Shown here: positions 25,494 to 33,004 of the stretch, piece by piece | Layout: every line of letters begins with the position of its first letter | Numbering within the stretch: the first letter of the stretch is position 1 | NCBI RefSeq assembly: GCF_023155855.1 | Contig: NZ_JAKNUT010000008.1 | Location: 62,001 to 126,000, forward strand | Source: Microbacterium aoyamense | GTDB lineage: Bacteria > Actinomycetota > Actinomycetes > Actinomycetales > Microbacteriaceae | Length of the DNA stretch: 64,000 bases | Direction: 5' to 3' | The notes under the pieces: model-generated | Told to the model about the DNA's origin: nothing | The model's input: the letters and a program-made list of their open reading frames with translations, nothing else | Database searches by the model: none | Program-made: the position numbers and the translations under genes

Positions 25494-26774
25494 CTACTGC
25501 GACATCCAGCGACGCAGCGCCGCGTCCGACGCGCGCTGGGCGTCGCCGACCGCATCCTCTGCGGCATCGGGATCGACGTCGTCAGCCGATGCATCCGCCG
25601 CCGCGCCGCTCTCGACGTCGACCGCCACGGGCAGCTCGATCGGCGAGGTCGAGACGTCGTCCGGACGCCACTCGTCGGCGACCTGCGCGGATGCCGCCGG
25701 GACGTCGGGCACGTCGGGGATCCACAGCGAAAGCTCCTCGGCGTCGTACGCGTCGGTGTGCATCGAGGTGTCCCGCAGCGAGCCGGGCGACTCCGGCACG
25801 CGATCGAGCAGTGCGATCGCGTCGTCGACGTCCTGCTCCGCGTGCGCCACGAGGTCATCGCCGTCGACCCCCGCCGCGAGCGACTCGAGCAGAGCCTTCG
25901 CGTCGTCCACGACGTCGGCACGACCCGTGTCGTGACCGTGGATGAGCCACTTCGCGAACTCGAGCTCGGCGTACATGCGCGCTCGCTCGCGAGTGCGACC
26001 GTCGGGCGCGCGGCCGCTCGCGGCGACGTAGGCCGCGTAGACGTCGTCCGCCGCCGCCGGTGCCGAGGCGAGCCACTGCAGGTCGGTCGCGGGGTCGCCC
26101 ACCGAGAGCCCGTGCCAATCGAGCAGGCCCGTGACCTCGGGTTCGCCCTCGATGTCTTCGAAGAGGAACGATGCCGCGCCCGCGCCGCCCAGCACGACGG
26201 CGGACTCGAATCGCCACAGCTCCTGAGCGTCGACGGCGCGGTTCCAACGGTCGCGCAGTGCGCGGGGGAGGACGCGCGTCGCGTCGGCGCGGTCGATGAG
26301 GCGCGAGACGTCGTCCCGGATCTGCTGAGGCGTGCGCACGGGGAGCCCCTCGGTGCGCACGATGGACAGGGGCAGGCCGTGCAGCGCGGCGAGCGCCGCG
26401 CCGAGGGACGTCGCGGCGCCGCGACCCGAGGGCAGGTGGGCGGCGTCGACGCGGTACCCGGGCAGGAAATCGACGACGATCGCGCGGCTGTCGCCGAGGC
26501 CCGTCTCGCCGAGGAGTTCGGGCGCGCGGAACGGCAGCAGACCGCGGACCCCGGGCGTGAGAGCGCGCAGGGCTCGTGCTTCGGCGGCGAGCTCGGTTGC
26601 GGCATCCGCCTCGGCGGGAACGCGGACGACGACCCGACGTCCGTCGTCGAGCTGGGCGACCGCGGAGTCGTAACGACCGGTCGCGCCCTCGGTCAGGGCG
26701 CCGACTCCGACGACCCCGACCCGCGGCAGAGCCGACGTGACGGACGCGGCTAGAGTGAGGGGTGAGCGTGCCAT
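25494..26774 (-). CDS. Aminoglycoside/macrolide phosphotransferase-like kinase with acidic tail
   Basis: The protein has 426 residues. Residues about 20-330 have the APH kinase-like fold: VVVRVPAEADAATELAAEARAL (ATP-binding Lys/Glu region weakly preserved), LGAALAALHGLP, and GLLDWHGLSVGDPATDLQWLA with the metal-binding DW...D motif. The usual HxD catalytic loop is not obvious (the segment before it reads FLFEDIEGEPEVTGLLDW). The last 100 residues are acidic and low complexity. The substrate is unknown, and an antibiotic-resistance role is not supported. In mycobacteria the same slot (between adnB and nudC) holds other genes. TAACCT lies 6 nt before the ATG. Confidence 0.75.
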   Translation of the reverse strand: MARSPLTLAASVTSALPRVGVVGVGALTEGATGRYDSAVAQLDDGRRVVVRVPAEADAATELAAEARALRALTPGVRGLLPFRAPELLGETGLGDSRAIVVDFLPGYRVDAAHLPSGRGAATSLGAALAALHGLPLSIVRTEGLPVRTPQQIRDDVSRLIDRADATRVLPRALRDRWNRAVDAQELWRFESAVVLGGAGAASFLFEDIEGEPEVTGLLDWHGLSVGDPATDLQWLASAPAAADDVYAAYVAASGRAPDGRTRERARMYAELEFAKWLIHGHDTGRADVVDDAKALLESLAAGVDGDDLVAHAEQDVDDAIALLDRVPESPGSLRDTSMHTDAYDAEELSLWIPDVPDVPAASAQVADEWRPDDVSTSPIELPVAVDVESGAAADASADDVDPDAAEDAVGDAQRASDAALRRWMSQ

Positions 26775-26780
26775 GTGCCC

Positions 26781-26786
26781 AGGTTA
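26781..26786 (-). promoter_or_regulatory. Leaderless-type -10 box of the phosphotransferase gene
   Basis: TAACCT on the minus strand, exactly 6 nt before the ATG at 26774. Confidence 0.65.
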
Positions 26787-26877
26787 GGTCGGGTCTCCCG
26801 GCCCGCCCCCGCGCCACGCCCGTGCCGTCTCAGGCCGCCGTCCGGCCCGTGCCCGCGATGCAGAAGGGTCCACCGCC

Positions 26878-27777
26878 ATGTCGTCCTCGCGTCGTCCCGC
26901 TCTCGAGGGCTTCCATCGCTCTGCCGACGAACGCGCGACGACGGGTCTCCTGGATGAGGCGACGGTGGATGACGCATCCCACGTCCTCGTCATCGCGGGC
27001 GATGCCGCACCGCTCGACGAGCCCGGTCGCCTGCACTGGCGCGCGCCCGCCGACGTGCCGGAGGGCGCGGAGTGGGCCTTCCTCGGGCGGGATGGGACGG
27101 GCGCCGCGGTGCTCGCCGCGGTCTTCGCGCAGGCCGACGACGAGCCGTTCGAGGCGCCGGGCGGATGGGCCGGACTCCGCGTGGTCGGCGGAGCGCTGCC
27201 GGCGCGCGAAGCCGAGATCTTCGTCGAGGCGCTGAGCCTCGGCAGGTGGCTGCTGGATGCCCCGTACTGCCCCGCGTGCGGGACGCGCACCCGGGGCGAG
27301 AACGCCGGCTGGTCGCGGAGGTGTCCGCACTGCGGCCGTGAGCACTTCCCCCGGACCGACCCTGCCGTCATCGTCGCGATCACGAGTGCGCGGCATCCCG
27401 ATCTCCTGCTCCTCGGCTCGAACGCGCTGTGGGGTGCGAACCGGTACTCGTGCTTCGCCGGTTTCGCCGAGGCGGGGGAGTCCCTCGAGTCCGCCGTCCA
27501 TCGGGAAGTGCACGAGGAGGCGGGTGTCGAGGTCGAGGACGTGCGCTACCGGGGCTCGCAGGCATGGCCGTATCCGCGTTCGCTCATGCTCGGATTCCTC
27601 GCGACGGCGATCGACGACGAGGCGGCGCGCGCCGACGGCGAGGAGATCGCTGCGGTGCGCTGGTTCACCCGCGACGAGATCGGAGAGGCCCTCGCGGGCG
27701 GCGGCGACGTCCTGCTGCCGGGCACCGCGTCGATCGCGCACCGACTCATCAGCGAGTGGCACGCGGGTACCTCATGA
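26878..27777 (+). CDS. nudC: NAD+ diphosphatase (NudC, also RNA NAD-cap hydrolase)
   Basis: The protein has 299 residues. A zinc ribbon (CPACGTRTRG...CPHCGREHFPR) precedes the Nudix box GFAEAGESLESAVHREVHEEAGVEV region (G-x5-E-x7-REVHEEAG) and the NudC-specific SQAWPYPRSLMLGF. It cleaves NADH and NAD-capped RNA to NMN and AMP/5'-phosphate RNA. The ATG at 26878 has AGAAGGG about 11 nt upstream. The stop overlaps the helicase start (ATGA), giving a nudC-helicase operon as in mycobacteria (Rv3199c-Rv3198c). Confidence 0.93.
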   Translation: MSSSRRPALEGFHRSADERATTGLLDEATVDDASHVLVIAGDAAPLDEPGRLHWRAPADVPEGAEWAFLGRDGTGAAVLAAVFAQADDEPFEAPGGWAGLRVVGGALPAREAEIFVEALSLGRWLLDAPYCPACGTRTRGENAGWSRRCPHCGREHFPRTDPAVIVAITSARHPDLLLLGSNALWGANRYSCFAGFAEAGESLESAVHREVHEEAGVEVEDVRYRGSQAWPYPRSLMLGFLATAIDDEAARADGEEIAAVRWFTRDEIGEALAGGGDVLLPGTASIAHRLISEWHAGTS

Positions 27778-29543
27778 GCGACCGCGCCCTCGAAGGACTC
27801 GACGAGCGCCAGCTCGAGGCCGTCACGACGCTGCGCGGACCCGTCGCGGTGCTCGCGGGAGCGGGGACGGGCAAGACCCGGGTCATCACGCACCGCATCG
27901 CCCACGGCGTCGACACGGGTGCGTACTCGCCCGGCCGGGTGATGGCCGTGACCTTCACGGCGAAGGCCGCGGGCGAGATGCGCGGTCGGCTGCGCGGCCT
28001 CGGCGTCGAGGGCGTGTCGGCGCGCACGTTCCACGCGGCGGCGCTCGCGCAGCTGAACTTCTTCTGGCCGTCGCTCGCGGGGGACACCGCGCCGAAGATC
28101 GTCGACAGCAAGGTGCGCCTGCTCGCGCACGCCGCCGACGGCATCGGCATCGATCCCGACACCCCGACCCTGCGCGACGTCGCGTCGGGCATCGAGTGGC
28201 GCAAGGTCACGATGCGCTCGATCGACCAGTACGTCGCGGCGCGTCCGAACGGCATCGGGCGCCTGTCGGCAGGTCGAGTCGCCGATCTGCAGCGCGCGTA
28301 CGAGAAACTCAAGGACGAGCGCCGCCAGATCGACTTCGAGGACGTTCTGCTGGCCTGCGCCGGGATGCTCGAGGCCGAGCCGCATGTCGCGAAGGCCGTG
28401 CACGAGCAGTACCGCCACTTCACGGTCGATGAGTTCCAGGATGTCTCACCGCTGCAGCATCGACTGCTCGAACTGTGGCTCGGCGAGCGGCACGACCTGT
28501 GCGTCGTCGGCGACGCAAGCCAGACGATCTACTCGTTCGCGGGCGCCGACGCGCGATTCCTGCTCGAGTTCGAGAGCCGCCATGTCGATACCCGCGTCGT
28601 CCGGCTCGAGACGAACTACCGATCGGATGCCGCGATCCTCGATGTCGCGAACGCGCTCATGCGGGGTCGTCCCGGAGCGCTGCACCTGCGGCCGTCCGCG
28701 CGTGCGGGCGCACGGCATCCTGTGCCCGCCGTGTCGGAGCATCGCGACGACCAGGCGGAGGCGCGCGCCGTCGCGACCGCCGTCGCGGGGCAGCTGGCCG
28801 AGGGCGTCGACCCGCGGGCGATCGCGGTGCTCTACCGCGCTCACGCGCAGTCGGCCGAGATCGTGACTGCCCTCGCCGACCGGGGGATCGCCGCGAGCGT
28901 CCTCGGCGGCAAGCGGTTCTTCGACCTGCCCGAAGTGCGCCAGGCGATCATGGAGCTGCGCGCGGCGACCGTCGCGCCGATCGAGACGGGGTTCGTCGAC
29001 ACCGTGCGCGACATCCTGCGCACCCGCGGTCTGACCGACGACCCCCCGCAAGCGGGCGGTGCGCTGCGCGACGCCTGGGAGGCGCGGGCCGCCGTCCTGC
29101 GCCTCGCGGAGGAAGCGCCCGAGGGGACGACGCTGCGCCTGTTCACCGACGACCTCATGGCGCGCGCGAAAGCCCAGGACGATCCCGCGCTGCGCACCGT
29201 CACCCTTGCGACGCTGCACGCCGCGAAGGGCCTCGAGTGGGACCACGTGCACCTGATCGGCTTCGCCGAGGGTCTGCTGCCGATCTCGTACGCGACGACG
29301 TTCGAGCAGGTCGACGAAGAGCGGCGTCTTGCATACGTCGGCATCACGCGGGCCGGGCGTACGCTCGCAGTCTCTTGGGCGCGAGGACCACGGGATCGTT
29401 CGGCGTCTCGATTCCTGCGAGAGATCGGCAGCGGCACTCTGGGTGCGGCGGGTGGGTCCGCACCGAGCGATGCACGACGCCACTACGCAGGTGCACCGAG
29501 GTCGCCTGCTGACGGAGCGGGCGGCGGGATGCCTCGTCGATGA
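27774..29543 (+). CDS. UvrD/Rep-family DNA helicase, UvrD2-like but lacking HRDC
   Basis: The protein has 589 residues. Motifs: AGAGTGKTRVITHRI (I), TFTAKAAGEM (Ia), FTVDEFQDVSPLQ (II), GDASQTIYSFAGAD (III), VVRLETNYRSD (IV), TLATLHAAKGLEWDHVHLI (V), RRLAYVGITRAGRTLAVSW (VI). Mycobacterial UvrD2 continues with a tetracysteine motif and an HRDC domain; here the protein ends about 60 residues after motif VI in a low-complexity tail. The last 200 nt overlap the convergent ThiF-like gene. The start overlaps nudC by 4 nt. Confidence 0.88.
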   Translation: MSDRALEGLDERQLEAVTTLRGPVAVLAGAGTGKTRVITHRIAHGVDTGAYSPGRVMAVTFTAKAAGEMRGRLRGLGVEGVSARTFHAAALAQLNFFWPSLAGDTAPKIVDSKVRLLAHAADGIGIDPDTPTLRDVASGIEWRKVTMRSIDQYVAARPNGIGRLSAGRVADLQRAYEKLKDERRQIDFEDVLLACAGMLEAEPHVAKAVHEQYRHFTVDEFQDVSPLQHRLLELWLGERHDLCVVGDASQTIYSFAGADARFLLEFESRHVDTRVVRLETNYRSDAAILDVANALMRGRPGALHLRPSARAGARHPVPAVSEHRDDQAEARAVATAVAGQLAEGVDPRAIAVLYRAHAQSAEIVTALADRGIAASVLGGKRFFDLPEVRQAIMELRAATVAPIETGFVDTVRDILRTRGLTDDPPQAGGALRDAWEARAAVLRLAEEAPEGTTLRLFTDDLMARAKAQDDPALRTVTLATLHAAKGLEWDHVHLIGFAEGLLPISYATTFEQVDEERRLAYVGITRAGRTLAVSWARGPRDRSASRFLREIGSGTLGAAGGSAPSDARRHYAGAPRSPADGAGGGMPRR

Positions 29544-30192
29544 GCCGCATCGCGGTGATGCCCGCCTCGATCACGAGCGCGGCGTCGAGGGCGGGCGCGG
29601 GCGCCGCGACGAGCTGACCCGCGAGCGCGGGCCACGCGGCATCCGCATCGGTGCGATGCCGGGCGATGCACGCGACGCACGCCGTTCGGCCCGGCACGAC
29701 GAGCGGTCCGACCTCGATCGCGCCGGACGCCAGGACGAGTGGCAGGTGCGGCCGATCCGCCGCCGTGAGAGACGAGACCGTCCGCGGCGCGATCACGTGG
29801 TGCGTGACGACGAGGGTCGGCATCTCGGGCTTCTCGGAGGCGTGGATGACGTGTGCGGATGCGCCCGTCAGCTCGACCGCCTGGACGAGCAGCCACCGCA
29901 GCTCTTCGCGGGCGTCGGCGGGGAGCATCAGGGCGACGTCGCCCATGCGCCGCGGCTCGGGTGCGATGGCACGGCCGATGCGCTGGACGAATGCGGCCCC
30001 GGCGCCCTCGGGTGCGCCGAGGGCAGCGGCGACGGGTTCGAGAGCGGAGTCCGGGATGCCGTGCTCGAGCTCGCGTACGAGACGCTCCTGCCAGCGTTCG
30101 GGGCTTTCGATGATCGCAACGGCCGCGATGCCGAACTGCAGCGTCGTCGGCGTGCGCCACAGCGGCGTGTGGGCGGGATCGATCCGGAGCAT
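29344..30192 (-). CDS. ThiF/cyclodehydratase-like protein (TOMM partner type) of unknown role
   Basis: The protein has 282 residues. The segment GPLVVPGRTACVACIARHRT..DAAWPALAGQL matches the conserved core of the bacteriocin-cyclodehydratase (TIGR03882/ThiF-like) family that partners with YcaO enzymes, and HPPHPECRCRSL supplies the second pair of zinc cysteines. No YcaO gene or precursor peptide is in the window. Gene order parallels Rv3196 next to Rv3195 in M. tuberculosis (from memory). The ATG at 30192 (MLRIDPAHTPLW) is preferred over an upstream in-frame start. The 3' 200 nt, including the cysteine motif, lie antisense to the helicase gene. Confidence 0.65.
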   Translation of the reverse strand: MLRIDPAHTPLWRTPTTLQFGIAAVAIIESPERWQERLVRELEHGIPDSALEPVAAALGAPEGAGAAFVQRIGRAIAPEPRRMGDVALMLPADAREELRWLLVQAVELTGASAHVIHASEKPEMPTLVVTHHVIAPRTVSSLTAADRPHLPLVLASGAIEVGPLVVPGRTACVACIARHRTDADAAWPALAGQLVAAPAPALDAALVIEAGITAMRLIDEASRRPLRQQATSVHLRSGVVHRSVRTHPPHPECRCRSLAGIETPNDPVVLAPKRLRAYARPA

Positions 30193-30272
30193 GCCCCGAT
30201 CCTCGCCCGCTCGCTGCGCGAGATCCTCGCTGTCCACAGATCCGGTGTCTGTGGAGGAGAGGATGCCGGGGG

Positions 30273-31664
30273 TCAGACCGGCCGAGGATCCTCAGGTTCG
30301 TCCGGCGCGTCCGACTCGGGCGTCCCCGGTGCGGCGCCGGGCTCCTCGCCTGCGAGCAGGCGCTCCAGCGCGTCGTCCATGTCGTCGCGCACGGGTTCCT
30401 CGCCGCGTGCCCGCGCCTCGAGGCGCGCAACGAGGGCCGCGGGGTCGTCGATGTCCTCGGCCGTCGGCATGAGGTCGGGGTAGTCCCACAGCGCGTCGCG
30501 CGCGGCGACGCCCACCGCATCCGTCACGGCACGCCACATCGCCGCGGCCTCGCGCATGCGTCGCGGACGCAGCTCGAGACCCACGAGCGAGCCGAGCGCA
30601 CGCTCCGCCGGCCCGCCCACGGCGCGGCGACGGCGCACGGCCTCGGAGATCCGCGCGGCCGAGGGGAGGCGGGATGTCGCGTCCTCGGTGACGACGTCGA
30701 CCCAGCCCTCGATCGTCGCGAGCAGGTTCTCGAGTCGGCCGAGGGCCGTGAGCTGCGCCTCGGACTTCGGGGGCAGCAGAGCGCCGCTCTCGATCGCACG
30801 ACGGAGCTCTTCGGGCTCGGACGGGTCGAACCGCGACGCGAGCTCTTCGAGGGCATCGGTGTCGACGCGGACGCCCCGCGCGTAGTCGGTGACCTGCGAG
30901 ATGACGTGGAGCCGCAGCCACTTCGCGTGCCGGAAGAGCCGGGCGTGCGCGAGCTCGCGCGTCGCGGCGTACAGCGCGAGCTGGTCGTCGGGCACCTCGA
31001 GGTCGCGACCGAAGTCGGCGAAATTCTGGGGGAGGATGGCGGCCTCGCCGTCGGGCATGAGCGGGATGCCCACGTCGCCGCCGCTCACGACCTCTTTCGA
31101 CAGATCGCCCACGACCTGCCCGAGCTGAGCCGCGAAGAGCGAGCCGCCGACCATGCGCATGAGCCGGCCGGCACCCTGGATCATCCCCTGCATGTCTTCG
31201 GGTGCCTGCTCGCTCAGGGCCGACGTCATCGCGTCGGCCATGCTCGTGGCGACGGGGGCCGCGAGCTCCTGCCACACCGGCAGCGTCGCCTCGACCCATC
31301 CGCCACGCGTGAGCGTCTGCGGGGGCTGCGCGAGCTCGGAGATCGAGGTCGCCTCGCTGAGCCACAGCGTCGCGAGCGAGAACGCCTGGTCGAGGTCGGT
31401 GCGCTGACCGGCCGTCACGCCCAGGCCGTCCTGATTGGCGATGTGCAGCGCCTGGCGCTTCGTCGCATCCCACGAGATCCCGTCGTCGGAGCCTGCGAAC
31501 GCGCCCTGCAGATGCCGCATGACGGTCTGCATCATCGCGGGATCGATGTTCATCCCGGTCAGCTTCTCGAGCTGCTCAGGGTCGAACTGCGCGCCGGAGC
31601 CCCCGAAGAGCTGCCGGATGAGCTCCTGGAATTCCTCTTCGGGCGAGCGATCGTCGTCTGCCAC
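30273..31664 (-). CDS. DUF2342 family, annotated elsewhere as zinc-dependent metalloprotease
   Basis: The protein has 463 residues: FQELIRQLFGGSG at the start, a helical core (WVEATLPVWQELAAPVATSMADAM; GGSLFAAQLGQVVGDLSKEVV) and the putative active-site helix ATRELAHARLFRHAKWLR. In that helix the HExxH motif reads RELAH, so the first histidine ligand is absent and the protein may not be an active protease. The GTG start at 31664 has AAGGCGG upstream. It is the Rv3195 equivalent by position, divergent from the PDZ/Lon gene and 80 nt upstream of the ThiF-like gene on the same strand. Confidence 0.85.
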   Translation of the reverse strand: MADDDRSPEEEFQELIRQLFGGSGAQFDPEQLEKLTGMNIDPAMMQTVMRHLQGAFAGSDDGISWDATKRQALHIANQDGLGVTAGQRTDLDQAFSLATLWLSEATSISELAQPPQTLTRGGWVEATLPVWQELAAPVATSMADAMTSALSEQAPEDMQGMIQGAGRLMRMVGGSLFAAQLGQVVGDLSKEVVSGGDVGIPLMPDGEAAILPQNFADFGRDLEVPDDQLALYAATRELAHARLFRHAKWLRLHVISQVTDYARGVRVDTDALEELASRFDPSEPEELRRAIESGALLPPKSEAQLTALGRLENLLATIEGWVDVVTEDATSRLPSAARISEAVRRRRAVGGPAERALGSLVGLELRPRRMREAAAMWRAVTDAVGVAARDALWDYPDLMPTAEDIDDPAALVARLEARARGEEPVRDDMDDALERLLAGEEPGAAPGTPESDAPDEPEDPRPV

Positions 31665-31793
31665 TTCAGCCGCCTTTCAGCCGGTTCATGACGTTGCGAT
31701 CTACGCTAGTCGCAGCATCCATCGCACCCTCCGGCAGAGACCATCGCTGCTTACGCCGGTCGCGAACGACCAGGCTCGAGGAAGGTCCCTACT

Positions 31794-32933
31794 GTGGCGC
31801 TGTTCGATGAGAACGTCCAGGTGTCGAGCAGCATGACGCCCGCACCGCGCCGGCGCATGTCCAAGGGCATGGTCGCCGGCGTCTGGGCGCTCGCCGTCGC
31901 GCTCGTGATCCTCCTCGTGATCACGTTCCTGCCGACGTCGTACGTCATCCAGCGACCCGGCCCCGTCTACAACACGCTCGGCACCGCGTCGGCGGCCGAC
32001 GGCACGCAGGTGCCGCTCATCTCGGTCGAGGGTGCCGACACGTACCCCACCGAGGGCGCGCTCGACCTGCTGACGGTGCAGGTCGTCGGCAATCGCGAGC
32101 GCACGCCGTCGTGGTTCGAGTTGGCGCTCGCGTGGTTCGATCCGACGAAGGCGGTCCTGCCGATCGACAACGTCTTCCCCGAAGGGCAGACGACCGACGA
32201 GCGCAACGAAGAGAGCGCCGCCCTCATGGTCGACTCCCAGAAGGAGGCGACCGCCGCAGCCCTCACGCACCTCGGCTACGACGTCGACCCGCACATCGAG
32301 GTCTACTCGTTCACCGATGATTCCGCGGCATCCGGGATCCTCGAAGAAGGCGACGTCATCCTGTCGGCGAACGGGACGCCGGTGTCGGATGCCGCGGCAC
32401 TGCGCACGGTCATCAACGACGGCGACGGAGCACCGGTCGAGATGGTCGTCGAGCGCGAGGGCGAGGAGCAGACCGTATCGGTCACGCCCAAGGAAACCGA
32501 GGTCGACGGCGAGACGACCTGGCTCATCGGCGTCACGCTGCTGTCGGACTACACGTTCCCCTTCGACGTCGCGATCCAGCTCAACAACGTGGGCGGCCCG
32601 AGCGCGGGCATGATGTTCGCGCTCGGCATCATCGACACGCTCACCCCGGGCGAGCTGAACGGCGGAGAGCAGATCGCCGGCACGGGCACGATCGACTCGG
32701 CGGGCAACGTCGGGCCCATCGGCGGCATCCGCCAGAAGATGTGGGGCGCGGTCGGCGCAGGTGCGGACTGGTTCCTCGCACCCGAGTCGAACTGCGACGA
32801 GGTCGTGGGCTACGTGCCCGACGGTCTGCGCGTCTTCTCGGTCGAGACGCTCGACGACGCGATCGCGGCCCTCGATGCGATCTCGGGCGACGGCGACCTC
32901 GACGCGCTGCCGACCTGCGGCGCCGCCTCATAG
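31794..32933 (+). CDS. Membrane-anchored PDZ and Lon-type serine protease
   Basis: The protein has 379 residues with one N-terminal membrane helix (about 27-50), the conserved YVIQRPGPVYNTLG just outside it, a PDZ domain (about 160-235; ASGILEEGDVILSANG) and a Lon-type S16 domain with the catalytic Ser in NNVGGPSAGMMFALGI and Lys in IGGIRQKMWGA. This is the YlbL/Rv3194c family; the Bacillus member degrades the cell-division inhibitor YneA, so a link with DNA-damage recovery fits the nearby adnAB and helicase genes (inference). GTG start with GAGGAAGG 8 nt upstream. Confidence 0.92.
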   Translation: MALFDENVQVSSSMTPAPRRRMSKGMVAGVWALAVALVILLVITFLPTSYVIQRPGPVYNTLGTASAADGTQVPLISVEGADTYPTEGALDLLTVQVVGNRERTPSWFELALAWFDPTKAVLPIDNVFPEGQTTDERNEESAALMVDSQKEATAAALTHLGYDVDPHIEVYSFTDDSAASGILEEGDVILSANGTPVSDAAALRTVINDGDGAPVEMVVEREGEEQTVSVTPKETEVDGETTWLIGVTLLSDYTFPFDVAIQLNNVGGPSAGMMFALGIIDTLTPGELNGGEQIAGTGTIDSAGNVGPIGGIRQKMWGAVGAGADWFLAPESNCDEVVGYVPDGLRVFSVETLDDAIAALDAISGDGDLDALPTCGAAS

Positions 32934-32992
32934 GCGCGCCACAGCGGCGTACGCCCAGGGCAAACACGGCCAACCCACAGAAGACCGCCGCC

Positions 32993-32998
32993 TAGGAT
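32993..32998 (+). promoter_or_regulatory. Leaderless-type -10 box of the UPF0182 gene
   Basis: TAGGAT, exactly 6 nt before the GTG at 33005. Confidence 0.65.
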
Positions 32999-33004
32999 GA
33001 AGGG

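Noticed and set aside
25494..26774. Antibiotic-resistance phosphotransferase
   Set aside because: The fold is APH-like but the HxD catalytic loop is not evident and the gene is in a housekeeping context.
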